DNA from: Ceratopteris richardii
Lineage: Eukaryota > Streptophyta > Polypodiopsida > Polypodiales > Pteridaceae
Length of the DNA: 64,000 bases
Direction of reading: 5' to 3'
Assembly (NCBI GenBank): GCA_020310875.1
Contig: CM035416.1
Coordinates: 72,871,483-72,935,482, forward strand
The notes under the pieces: generated by a model
What the model was told of the DNA's origin: nothing
The model's input: only the letters and a program-made list of their open reading frames with translations
Databases searched by the model: none
Made by a program: the position numbers and the translations under genes
In this document: positions 11,438 to 21,754 of the stretch, piece after piece
Layout of the letters: the number at the start of each line of letters is the position of its first letter
How positions within the stretch are numbered: the stretch's first letter is position 1

Positions 11438-11666
11438 TGTTGAAGTTAGACATCTGCGGAAGCACACGAACAACACAAGGAAGAAGAAGAAGCTTGGATC
11501 ACAACACACAATACTGAATGTATTACTAGAGAATGTACAAAGATAAGTAGCCCGTTAGGGCAATAGGCATATATACAAGCCAAGGGAAAAAACCTCCTAA
11601 AGAGGGAAAAATGTGCCCCGACGGTCCTAGAGTGTTCACACACATCACTACCTAAATATATCAACA
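11438..11666 (-). repeat. 3' LTR of copia A2
   Basis: 229 bp, bounded by TGTTG and CAACA. A TATA-like TATATAT is present in element orientation. It abuts the PPT at 11667-11676. Confidence 0.92.
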
Positions 11667-11676
11667 AATCCCCCCT
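11667..11676 (-). other. Polypurine tract of copia A2
   Basis: The minus strand reads AGGGGGGATT immediately before the 3' LTR, identical to the tract of A1. Confidence 0.85.
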
Positions 11677-11740
11677 CGGAGTGATGCGGTGAAGAAGGAG
11701 CTGGCACTCATGTATAAGGAAGTGCCAAGGTATGTGGAAA

Positions 11741-12274
11741 TCACTCCACAAAAGGAAGTAAGCCCAAAGCTTTGCGAAAAGCTTCAAACTTCTCCCTCGG
11801 CAGAGCCTTCGTGAAAAGGTCCGTAATGTTCTCCTGTGTGGGCACATATGCCAAGCTAATCTCCCCAGCAGAGAACCTCTCCCTGACATAATGATAATGC
11901 ACCTCAATGTGCTTACTGCGAGCATGGAACACAGGGTTCCTCGCAACTGCCAATGCGCTCTGACTGTCAGTGAAGATGGTGGTGGCAGAAGACTGACCAA
12001 CACCCAAATCAGCCATAAGGCGTCTGAGCCACACACACTCAACAATTGTTGTGAAAGCTGCCCTATACTCAGCCTCACAATTGGAAGTGGCCACAGTAGG
12101 CTGCTTCTTGCTCAACCAAGATATACATGAGCTACCAAGCATGAAGCAAAAGCCACTAGTCGACACACGAGTGTCATAGCAACCAGCCCAATCAGATTCA
12201 AAAAAAGCATGCAAATGTGGCGGTAGTGATCCCCCCTTGGGATAAAACAACCCAAGTAGCCGAGTACCACTCAA
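11741..12274 (-). pseudogene. Copia A2 RNase H domain (open, C-terminal end of pol)
   Basis: A 177-residue open frame covers the whole copia RNase H: FFESDWAGCYDT (first catalytic Asp), STSGFCFMLGSS, SWLSKKQPTVATSNCEAEYRAAF (catalytic Glu), IFTDSQSALAVA (catalytic Asp) and HIEVHYHYVRE. It ends with the usual AYVPTQENITDLFTKALP and a stop just before the PPT. It is nearly identical to 62815-63348 of copia A3. The domain itself looks intact, but it is separated from RT by an in-frame TAG (W-stop-AVK) shared with copia A3. Confidence 0.9.
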
Positions 12275-13492
12275 GTAGCAAAAGATGTGCTTAACCGCCT
12301 ACCAATTCTTGACTCCTGGGAAATGCATAAACCTGCTCATTTGTGAGACAGCAAACTGAATATCTAGCCGAGTATGCATAAGTAAATCAGGCACCCAACA
12401 GCCTACTGATAGAGAACACCATCAAATGCATCTCCAGCATCATGAAGACTCAATCATAAACCTGTCTCCATAGGAGTGGCAATGGTTTTACAATGTTCAA
12501 GGCAAAAACGCTGCAATAATGTGTCAATATATTTTGCTTGACACAAAGCCATTCCACCATCAACATGCATAAACTGAATGCCCAAATATTGATGCAAATG
12601 CCCCAAATCAGACATCTCAAATGAGGCATGCAAATCAGCCTTAAAATCAGCAATATGCCTCTCATGAGGACCAATGAGCAGCATGTCATCAACGTAAACC
12701 ACAATGATCAGAAGTACATCATTAGCACACTTAACATATAAGGTGCTTTCAGTTGGACTATTCTCAAAACCATGTGCAATCAGATAGGCATGTATGTTTT
12801 CATACCAAGCACGTGGTGCTTGCTTTAAACCATATAATGCCTTCTTTAACCTGCACACCTAGTTTTCATGCCCTTTTCTACACAAAGCCACGGGGCTGAA
12901 AAACATACACTTCTTCATGCAAGTTACCATTCAGAAATGTTGTTTTAATGTCCAATTGATGTACATTCCAACCATGATGAGCTGCAAGTGCATAGATGCT
13001 ATGAACAGTAATCATTCGGCAAGTAGGAGCAATGGTTTCATCAAAATCAATGCCTCTTTCCTATGCATAACCCTTTGCAACAAGCCTAACCTTATACCTA
13101 TCAACTGTACCATCAGGTTTACGCTTCAGCGGGTTGCCAGGAGGCAAGTCACATAAAGACCAAGTACCATTCTTCATTATTGCATCATATTTAGATTGCA
13201 TAGCAGCCATCCAATTTTCTGAATTTTGTGCTTCATCAAAGCAAACAGGCTCAGTCTCATCACACATACTAGATGCAGCCATAGCATAGAAATCTGATGC
13301 AAAAGAGGCATTATGAGAGCCTGATCGAGTATGATATGATAGAGGTGCATCTAATTTGCTATCACACAAGGTCTGCACCAGCCATTTTGGCATAATTCTT
13401 GCCTGATCAATATCAGCTCTCTCATCAATAAGTGCATCATGTAAATCTGCATCAAAAATGGAATGATCTGCATCATCACATGAAACCTGCAA
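12275..13492 (-). pseudogene. Copia A2 reverse transcriptase (broken)
   Basis: The frame 13061-13492 holds the linker and N-terminal RT (NWMAAMQSKYDAIMKNGTW, YKVRLVAKGYA). The frame 12454-12858 holds CRLKKALYGLKQAPRAWYE, VYVDDMLLIG (the catalytic YVDD box), DLHASFEMSDLGHLHQYLGIQF and ATPMETGL. Compared with A3, about ten residues are deleted after PPG. TAG codons interrupt at KGYA-stop-ERG and HEN-stop-V, where A3 has Gln in both places. RT copies element RNA into DNA; this copy is inactive. Confidence 0.88.
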
Positions 13493-14449
13493 AGACTGAG
13501 AAGTTGCCTCATTAGGACCAACACTAGACTATCCACCTGTAAAAAGAGGCAGCAAAGTATCATTCTTTGGAGCTAACAGATGTCTCCTTAGTACATGAAA
13601 GCAATGACTAAATAGCATCTTCCACAAAAACAACATCACGATTAACCAGAATGCGGTTAGTTTGTGGATGATACACATGATAGCCTTTACTTTCAGAACT
13701 GTACCCAACAAAAATACATTTTACTGCTTTATCATCCAATTTTCTACGATGTTGTTTGGGCACTAGTGTATATGCCAAACAACCAAAAACATGCAGATGA
13801 GCAACAGATGGCTTGCGGTCATGCCAAGCCTCAGATGGAGTGATAGACTGCAACGCTTTAGTGGGACACTTGTTAAGTACATATGCTGCACACATGACAG
13901 CCTCAAGCCAGAAACTATGTGGTAAAGCCTGACTCTTGACCATACACCTCACCATCTCCATGAGTGACCTGTTCTTTCGTTCAGCAAGTCCATTCTGTTG
14001 AGGTGTATATGGCACTGTACACTAGTGTTTTATCCCACGTTCAGTTAGAAATGCATTAAAATTAGAAGACATATATTCCCCCCTCGATTAGAAAGGAGGG
14101 TGCCCATTTTACATGCTGACAGATTTTCAGCCAAAACCAAAAACTGTTTGAAGCACATATGAACACTTCGGACTTTGCCTTCAATGGATATACCCATGCA
14201 TGCCTGGAAAAATCATCGATGAAAGTCAAAGGTAAAGATAATTCCCAAAAGAAGTTGTATGCATAGGACCACAGACATCACTATGTACAAGCTACAATTT
14301 TTTAGTAGCCCGAACTGAACCATCTTTTGGAAAGGACGAACCCTGTATTTTGCCCAAAATACAACCTTCACAAACATGTTTTCTAGGTGCTTGAAGTTTT
14401 GGCAAAGAGGACACCATTTCAGATTTATGCACGCATAGCAAACTAGCAA
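13493..14449 (-). pseudogene. Copia A2 integrase (broken)
   Basis: The C-terminal core is seen in 13608-14015: PYTPQQNGLAERKNRSLMEM carries the catalytic Glu, followed by FWLEAVMCAAYVLNKCPTKAL, the HVFGCLAY block and the GYSSESKGYHVYHP segment. The upstream core (14030-14290), with the two catalytic Asp positions, is damaged by frame changes and a TAG just before CTVPYTPQQNG. Integrase joins element DNA to the chromosome. Confidence 0.85.
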
Positions 14450-14777
14450 AATTTAGATGACCAAAGCGTGCATGCCAAAGTTTTGCATCTAACATAGCAT
14501 GAGAATCATGTACTGTACATGCCAAATAATTCATAAATCTTTCATAGTCTACGAGCTTATACAGCCCACAACATAGAATGCCAGAAGCAATAATCACATT
14601 GCCATTTGATAGATCATGAATTGTACACCTGTCATCAACAAATTTCACAACCAAGCCAAACTTGGCTAATGCAGAAACTGATAACAGATTTTTCTTGATC
14701 CTTGGCACAAACAAAGCATCTGACAAAGTGAAAGAACTACCATCAGTAGTAGTCAAAATGATCTTACCGACTCCCAT
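14292..14777 (-). pseudogene. Copia A2 gag-pre-integrase and integrase zinc-binding segment
   Basis: This 161-residue frame runs from the end of protease through the pre-integrase domain. Its landmarks are DALFVPRIKKNLLSVSALAK, LWHARFGHLN and CEGCILGKIQG, the last two forming the H-H-C-C zinc site of copia integrase. The frame is locally intact. Confidence 0.85.
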
Positions 14778-14855
14778 AACCGGATAAAAGGAGTTGTTGG
14801 CACATGTAACAGTATTCCCTGTAGGGGTAGGCTCAAGTGAAGAGAAGAAACTGCA

Positions 14856-15125
14856 CTATGAGGTAATATGTTTGGTCGCTCCACTGTCAAAGTACCAAAC
14901 ATCTGAGTCTACTGTAGACATGCACTGCTCATGAGAAGATGGGTCAAAACTGCAAAGAGTAGTAAACGCCCATTCTTCTTCCTGCACAAGATTACCAGAC
15001 TCTGTTTTTGGTGTAGAGGCCTCTGCAACAACCATTCCAGCCTCTTTCTTCTTTGCCTCTTTAGCAGCGAGTTTTGGACAGTTCTTTATGATATGATCAT
15101 TTCCTTTACAACACTTGCAAAACAA
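14856..15125 (-). pseudogene. Copia A2 zinc knuckle and protease active site
   Basis: The frame opens with CKCCKGNDHIIKNC, a CX2CX4HX4C nucleocapsid knuckle, and ends with VWYFDSGATKHITS, the aspartic protease D-S-G motif. Both are intact here, and a frame break follows towards the pre-integrase domain. Confidence 0.85.
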
Positions 15126-15970
15126 TTTCTACTTTTCTAATTTCTTTTCATCTTTGTCTTCCCTCTTCGATTGTGCAGAATCAGCAAATTTTTGCTACTA
15201 GTTGAAGAGCTCCATTTTCCTTTGCCCTTCTTACTAGCCAGGAAAGCTTGATCTGCAACACGCATAATGGACCTGTTCTGCCTGGACTGGTCCTCCTCCA
15301 ACAAAACAGAGACTAACTCCTCAAAAGACAAGGCATTTGGATTGTCTTTCATCATCAGCCAAAGAGTAGAAGCAAAACTCTAATATGAATCAGGAGGACC
15401 ATTCAGAACGGTCTGCACAAGTGAGCTATCTGGTATAACCTCATCAGTAGAAATCAATTGCTCCTTCAAGTCCTTGATCTTTGTTAGAAAACTATCCATA
15501 GAATCACCTTCATTCATGTGCTCACTCTCCAACTGTTTTCGGAGGTAAGCAACACGAGCCTCATTCCTAGCTTGGTATAGTGTGGTAAGTGTATCCCAAG
15601 CATCCTTAGCTATTCTACAGGAGTGAATGTGAAAAATAATGGCACGTTTGACAGACAAAGCTATCAATGCATGTGCCTGGGCATCTCTGCCATCCCTATG
15701 AATTTTCTCTACAGTAGGTGCAGTAGGAACCGCCGCACGAACAGGAATATGCAGAATATCATCATCTTCAACACCTTTTGCATCAGCTTCAGTACCTATA
15801 GTTGTAACAGTTGCAAGTGTGATAGGACATTTTTCAACACCCTACACAATGTTCCACAGTCCTTTTGCAACCAATACATGTCGTATCATATAGGCCCATA
15901 ACGGGTAGTTGGTACCATCCAACTTATCCTCAACAGCCAACATACAAAATACATCACTGTTTTTAGCCAT
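15126..15970 (-). pseudogene. Copia A2 gag (interrupted by stops)
   Basis: Gag begins at the ATG at 15970 (MAKNSDVFCMLAVEDKLDGT), followed by NYPLWAYMIRHVLVAKGLW, the usual copia capsid opening. The helical capsid body continues in 15380-15667 (KDAWDTLTTLYQARNEARVAYLRKQL, DSFLTKIKDLKEQL) and 15137-15355 (ALSFEELVSVLLEEDQSRQNR). In-frame TAG stops occur after GLWNIV and after PPDSY. Gag would form the particle that packages element RNA. Confidence 0.86.
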
Positions 15971-16263
15971 GGCCGGTGACTAAAATACCTTGATGCAAAA
16001 AATTGACTGTATCTCAAAAAGTTGAACAGAACTGCCCAGACAAATTCTGCTAGACCTATAGTAGACTTCGAGACGCTTATACTGGCAAAGCGAAACTGGT
16101 ATATACCTTTGGAACAAAAAGACAAAATAGCCTGCACAAGCACCACGATAGTGTGTTTGGAGGTCGAAACGAGCTCAGATCGCGAGTATGCTCACCAAAT
16201 TTGTGAGATTCTGAGACTGCAACCGGACAGGTGTCGACGACACCCTAGATGAAGCGATGACCT

Positions 16264-16275
16264 GCTCTGATACCA
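16264..16275 (-). other. Primer-binding site of copia A2
   Basis: The minus strand reads TGGTATCAGAGC, tRNA-Met type, two bases inside the 5' LTR. Identical to that of A1. Confidence 0.88.
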
Positions 16276-16277
16276 AT

Positions 16278-16505
16278 TGTTGGAGTTAGACGTCTGCGGA
16301 AGCATGCGAACGACACAAGGAAGAAGAAGAAGCTTGGAGCACAATACACAATACTGAATGTATTACTAGAAAATGTACAAAGATAAGTAGCCCGTTAGGG
16401 AAATAGGCGTATATACAAGATGGGGGAAAAACCTCCTAAAGAGGGAAAAAAGTGCCCAAACGGTCCTAGAGTGTTCACACACATCACTACCTAAATATAT
16501 CAACA
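16278..16505 (-). repeat. 5' LTR of copia A2
   Basis: 228 bp, TGTTGG to CAACA, differing from the 3' LTR at roughly 16 positions by eye. It is followed by the TCTCT target duplication and then by gypsy A' pol sequence. Confidence 0.92.
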
Positions 16506-16510
16506 TCTCT

Positions 16511-17236
16511 TAGGCATTTGAATAACTATTTTCCTTTCTTCTACTTCATATCTTTTGAAACATTCAGGCACCTCAAATTCTTCATGTAGTAATTCCTCAT
16601 CAATTTCATGTCTCTCTCTTCTAGGGTTTCCTTGATACTCTTCTATGGCCAATACTTTCTTTTTTTCCTTGGTATCTTCCCCTTCTATCTCCTTTAGGTA
16701 TTGTTCCTTTGAGTTAAAACCACGGTCCATTTCTATGCTCCCATAATCCTCTTTCCATTCTTTTTTTATGATTTCTCTTGCCTCAGCTTCTTGGAGGACT
16801 ACCATGTACAAACTTAAATCATATCCTTCCTCATCTACACATTCATTCAAGGTCAATACCTCAAGGTGGCTAATATTTCCATCCATCCATGTGGCTCAAA
16901 TGCTTCATCTAGAAATATTTGGAGCATGTAGGCAGGGTCCTCCATTGGTTTGTAGCTTTCATGTCCTATTGGACAAGATTGTAACCTCTCTTCCTCTCAT
17001 TTTGTTGCCTTACAAATCCATAGTTGAGAATCCTCATTAACCCAAGATTGGTCACTTGACCCCTGACAATGGATTGACATGTCATTTTCTTCTTTATGTA
17101 TTGGGTTCCATTGTAAGGGTGGAACATCTCTATATGCAAAAGTATGCAGATTTATTTTTGTAGTAGTACCTTTATGGTGGAGATACAATGCATCTCATCC
17201 CCAATCTTGTACTACCTTCAAATGTCTCATGAATGG
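16511..17236 (-). pseudogene. Gypsy A' protease end and pol N-terminal region
   Basis: The frame 16997-17188 reads YRDVPPLQWNPIHKEEND and SWVNEDSQLWICKATK. It aligns with the end of ORF1 (RDVPPIQWNTIHK) and the start of ORF2 (THLWMCKAAK) of gypsy A. In this copy the junction is in one continuous frame, which bears on the frameshift seen in gypsy A. The frame 16511-16886 aligns with the acidic pol N-terminus (DEEGYDLSLY, FEVPECFKRYEVEERKIVIQMPKR) and is cut by copia A2. Confidence 0.8.
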
Positions 17237-17725
17237 TCATCCTAAGATCATTTCATAATTGTGTGCTTTTCCAAATTGATAGATAGCTAAGGTGTGTTCA
17301 AACTCTACTCTAAAAGTAGTCAAGATTACCTTTTCAAGGATTCCTAACGGTCTCTTGACATGACTATCTACCAATTGTAATTTCATTTGAGTTGGCCTTA
17401 GAGCTAGTTTTCCCCATTTTTCCCATATCTCTTTGGTTGCTATTCCTATTCCAGCTCCTATGTCTAGGATGGCTTTAGTCGTGTATCCTTGGAATGTGAT
17501 TGGGAGGCATGTATAAGTTCCTTCATCTCCCTCACTAAATTCTCCCACTTTATCTACTGGAATTTTAATTATAGGTGTTTTTTCCACTTTTTCCTCCTTT
17601 ATTGATTGGTTTGTTTCTTCGAAATTTAAGTTTTTAGCTAATTTCTTCCACGATTGAAGTTTGATTTGCAACCATTCTTCTTGAGTTAAAGAACATTGAA
17701 ACTTGGTTCTTTTCAATTCACACAA
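17237..17725 (-). pseudogene. Gypsy A' aspartic protease region
   Basis: A 162-residue frame matches the C-terminal part of gypsy A ORF1: YTCLPITFQGYTTKAILDIGAG, KRPLGILEKVILTTFRVEFEHT and NYEMILG. The catalytic D-S-G reads D-I-G, so the protease is probably inactive. Confidence 0.82.
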
Positions 17726-20440
17726 AGTGTTTGAGGCTAAATTTTTGGTGACTTCTTTTCTTCCCCGCTTATCATGGGTGCCTAGAAAAATTCAGATCTT
17801 TTTTTGTATTCTCTCGTGTAGTTGGGAAGTGTCGTCAGACTCATCGCTTCCTCTCTAATGTGATCTAGGTTAGATAGTTCCTCATAGTTCCCTTATGGTT
17901 TCATTGTAAGTTGATTTTTTGAGGCATCTAACTCTTCAAAAGGAGGGATTCCATTTTCATTCTTCTTCCATTTGTCTTCTTGGACTCTGGCCCAAAGGTC
18001 ATGTGGCCAATTAGCCTCTACTTCAGGAATGAAAGAATTTATTTCTTCATTTTCATAACTTAACTCTTCTTTAATCTCCTTGGCTCAATCATTCTTCTTT
18101 GGTTGTGAATTGAGAGTTTCCACAAATACCTAGATTTTCTCTTTTAATATTCTAATCTTAGAGAGGGTTGGTATTGACTTTTCTAGAATGGTCTGAGCAA
18201 TCTCAATTAATTTCTTGCAGATTTTGAGTCTTTCTTTTTCAAGATCTCCTCTTGGATATACTTTTTCATGTTTCTCTAGACTAGGTCCTATCTCTATCTT
18301 AGACTGATAGGCTTTCAACCACATATTTGAGTCTTCATGCATAGGATATGCTAGAATTGATCCTGTCTGCTTCTCCATTTGCTTCTTAGTCACTACATTT
18401 CCTAGTTGTTGAATTACTTTCTTTAAGTTCAATCTCTTTAATTATTTTTTCTTTCTCTTCAGCTCTTTTTTATCCACTTACTTTTGATTTTTTCTTGCCT
18501 CATCTTCCATCTTTGAGTTTTTTTAGGTTTTGAAATGTCTTCTATCCTTCGAGTCTTCTACCATTTGGGATGAAGACCCTGGCTCTTCCTCACCCTTGGG
18601 ACTATTTGTTTCTTCTATTTCCAAGATTTTCTTCATTTTTGCTTTGGTAATGTCTTTTAGAGGGATTGTATATTCCTTATCACTTTCGTAGGATTATATC
18701 ACCTCAATTACATTGATTTGTGTAGTGGGTGAGACTTTGTTAGGGTTTATAGGGCAATCTCTAAACAAATGTTCCTTGCCACAATCATTTCAATACCCTT
18801 TCAAGACACGTGAGGGCGGAGGGTGGTATGGCATTGTACACTCCCTAATGAAATGATCTCCTCCACATCTATAACATGGTCCTCATGATGTAGGGGTTCT
18901 TGCTACAGGTGTGCTTGGCATTGCGGCCCTTGGAGTTGTGTACATAAGGTTAGCATATTCTCATCTGTATGCATTCTCATAACCTTCATGTCCATAATAG
19001 TTTTTTTCATAGGCTTGCTCATATTCCACGAGACTAGTGTGTCGCAAGAGTAGTAGTCTCCCTCAATTTGGTCAAATCCCTAACTAAGGTTATTTGAGTT
19101 CGTCAATGGGGTGGCAGGCACGATAGCTCTCTCAATATTTTCTTCTATTTGTGCATACTTCACAGGCACTACATTCTAAGGATGTGGGGGTTGCTGCCCT
19201 AGTACTGATTGAGGTTGAATGTATCCTTGGTATTCATAATGCCTTGGTGCCATGGGTGGTCCTTGATAATGGGCATATCTTGGTACCTCTTTACCTTGAT
19301 CTCTTAGGGGGTATCCGTATGGTCTGTATTGTGGTGATGCAAATGGTCTCGGTTGTTTATTGAAGGGGCAATTTTTAGTCCTATGGTGAGTATACTTTTG
19401 TTCAATATGACAATATAAACTAGGTCCCTAGGTTTGTTGCCAATTGTATTGATAGGGTTGTGGCTGAACTAGTCCTCCTCTTACACACGTACGAGATGGA
19501 TGGTCCCCATCGCAATGCATACATCATCGTAGCATAGGTACCATCAAGGGAGTATTCTGGTAATTTTTCTATCCTTGGACACCTAGTTTCTTAGCCACTA
19601 AGTTGGAAATTTGCTCTACATTTCTTGTTTGGGATGTTGCATTACTATATGTATCTTTAGAATTTGTGGGGATCTGTGGGATTTTCAAGTCATCTACTAG
19701 GTTAGCTTTGAAGTTTATGCATTCCCTTAGATAGTTACTTAATGTCTGCATTTGTTTCATGTAAACTAAAGTTCTTAAGGTTCCACTAGTCAAGCCATCT
19801 AAGAACAAAGGTATGATCTTTTTTTGAGAGGGTCTCTCTATCAAGGGGCATCTTTCTACATATTAATTGAATCATCAGGCTATTGATTTTATAGATTCAT
19901 TAGGATTCTACTTGAAGATATGGATTAAAGAAGAGGGGTTGTGCTTGATACCCCTCTTTGGAATTCACCAATGATTTCCTAAAAGAGTTGCTTAATATTT
20001 ACAAATTGGTTGGGATCCAAAGGTTGGAACCAAGTCAATGCGGTTCTAGTAAGGGTGAGACCAAATAACTCATATTGAATGAAGAAGTCATCCACCTGTT
20101 GTGCACATAACACATGCTTGAAGCTATGTGATCATATGGCTCTCAAGAACCATTGTAATGATTTCTCATACATTTGTCTACTTGAATAGGCCTTAGTCTT
20201 CTACTTGGTTCCAATGATCGAAGGAGTATAGGGAAAAAAGGACGTACAGGTTGTATTCCTGGTCTTCCACCTTATGGTGGTCTCATAGGGAAGGGTGGCC
20301 TATTTGCATTCCCACCTCCTGGGTTTGCATGATAGCTGGGATTGGTTCTTGGCATTGAGAATTGTACCTGTGGCTTAACTTGCACACTTTATTGACTTGT
20401 TTGCCATAAGGTTGTCTTTTCATTGTTTTGTTGTGTCCTA
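17726..20440 (-). pseudogene. Gypsy A' gag (degenerate)
   Basis: Remnants follow the order of gypsy A ORF1. In element order these are a capsid piece at 19569-19844 (IPLFLDGLTSGTLRTLVYMK, aligned with VSLFLDGLLSAKLRSYVYLK), zinc knuckles near 18780-18890 (GPCYRCGGDHFIRE and NDCGKEHLFRDC) and the helical region at 18130-18432 (AYQSKIEIGPSLEKHEKVYPRGDLEKERL). Stops and frameshifts are scattered throughout. The N-terminal third of Gag is absent; the sequence meets the partial 5' LTR near 20440-20466. Confidence 0.75.
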
Positions 20441-20465
20441 GGAGGGTTTTGAGAAGAGGTCACCT

Positions 20466-20884
20466 AGTCACCTAATTTCATGCATCACACACACATACAA
20501 GATCATGAAGAAAAAGATACACAGTCAAGCAGAGGCGAATTTTGAAATTCTACTAGTCCGGTCTTCAGAATGGCAAAAAGTTCTTTACAAAGAGTCACAA
20601 ATTGACTTATATATGTGTGCCCTAAAAATGGTCCTTTCATTTAAGAGATCAACACTTTCTCTATATATCACTAGAATCCTACTATTCTACAAGGCTAATG
20701 TTACATTCTTTAGGGATCATGCATCTAGAGGACTCCTCTAGAGCATTTACATGGCTTTTTGAAAATTCTACAATGGAGCTTTGAAAAAGAAAAATGGCCA
20801 AAAATTTAAAATTTAGGGCCCCCTTGTCTTCATGTCTTTCTCCTTCCTTCTTCCTTATCTCTTTGTCTTCATTCCTGTGCAAGA
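20466..20884 (-). repeat. 5' LTR (part) of gypsy A'
   Basis: The direct repeat partner of 9830-10263. It ends GCAAGA, where the other copy has GCAACA. The inner end is cut off, with no PBS next to it, and the sequence passes straight into Gag remnants. Confidence 0.72.
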
Positions 20885-21100
20885 GTATTGTAGGAGTTTC
20901 TACAAAAGGAAGACCTTGAAATATGATCACAAAGCAATGGGTCAGTAGAGTCGAATGTAGTAGACCTATTGATCTATACACTCATGTGAATTTCAATTTA
21001 TGTCCATTAACATCTTATGCTTGAATATTTGGTCCTAAAAGTGTTTTTGCTCCTTGAGGTCATTGGTTCTTAAAAGTAGAAACTATTGGGAACTATCAAA

Positions 21101-21105
21101 GTGAT
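21101..21105. repeat. Target-site duplication of gypsy A (GTGAT, left copy)
   Basis: GTGAT at 21101-21105 is repeated exactly at 38064-38068. The two copies bracket the two 649-bp LTRs. Confidence 0.95.
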
Positions 21106-21754
21106 TGTTGCTCTAGCACAATGGTGAGAACCACGTTAAGAAGCTTCACCTCCTTAATGTCAATCCGAGGGAGAGGTAGGAGTGATATGAAGATCGTGAA
21201 TGTGAGATGAAGTGAGAGTGAAGGTGAGAAGCACAAAGGTGCACACACACATACACACACACAATGAAGAGACAAGCCAGACACAATGGAAGGGGAAATT
21301 AGCTCTATTACTCAAGAATACTCTTACAAGCTCAAACTAGCTCTACCCTCTTCTTTGCTCCAACAAGCTAACCTCAAAAATGAGCTCTCTAGCTCTTTTT
21401 ATAGTTTCTAGACTAGTTTTGACCGGTTTCACATCTAATGACCGGCCTAGTTAAAAAATAGGTCCTAGAGGCTATTTGGAAGGGTAAACGATGTCTAAAA
21501 ATAACGAAATTTGGTACGAGCATTCTACCTAAGCTCCTCAAGCTCAAGGACTCCTCGGCTTGCACAAAATGGAGCTATGGATTACAAAATGGGGTTTTCT
21601 ATGATACATATGTTACAATTAGTGATAGTAATCACTGTTGAATGTTTTGGGAAAATTAATAAGACATGTATTTGTTTAAAAGATTGATCCGCCTGGCTCC
21701 CTGCTTCGTCTTCACATGCTTCCGTGGCGTCTGTGCCTCTGACTGCTTCCAACA
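21106..21754 (-). repeat. 3' LTR of gypsy A
   Basis: 649 bp from TGTTGC to CCAACA. It differs from 37415-38063 at two places: TTAAAAAATAG against TTTAAAAATAG, and CTCAAGG against CTCGAGG. It contains a short (CA)n run near 21241-21262. The last 43 bases next to the PPT encode the end of ORF3. Confidence 0.97.
21391..21404 (-). promoter_or_regulatory. TATA box in the gypsy A 3' LTR
   Basis: The minus strand reads CTATAAAAAGAGCT, a good plant TATA context. The same sequence occurs in the 5' LTR at 37700-37713, where it would drive the element RNA. Confidence 0.6.

Larger units (their letters stand above)
11438..16505 (-). mobile_element. Copia A2: Ty1/copia element nested in gypsy A'
   Basis: This is the best-preserved copy of the copia A family (about 5.07 kb). 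It has LTRs of 229 and 228 bp with roughly 93% identity by eye, a PPT, a tRNA-Met-type PBS, and gag, zinc knuckle, protease, gag-pre-integrase, integrase, RT and RNase H in copia order on the minus strand. Several in-frame TAG stops and a short deletion in RT make it defective. Confidence 0.92.
9830..20884 (-). mobile_element. Gypsy A': decayed Ty3/gypsy element, interrupted by copia A2
   Basis: A minus-strand relative of the 17-kb gypsy A. It has terminal direct repeats (about 9830-10263 and 20466-20884), a PPT-like tract at 10264-10290, RT fragments (10722-11384), pol N-terminal sequence (16511-16886), protease (17237-17725) and Gag with zinc knuckles (about 17726-20440). Deletions removed the 5' LTR interior, PBS, leader and Gag N-terminus, and also everything from RT motif 4 through integrase. 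Copia A2 occupies 11438-16505. Its LTR sequence is not the same as that of gypsy A, so it is a separate subfamily. Confidence 0.8.
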
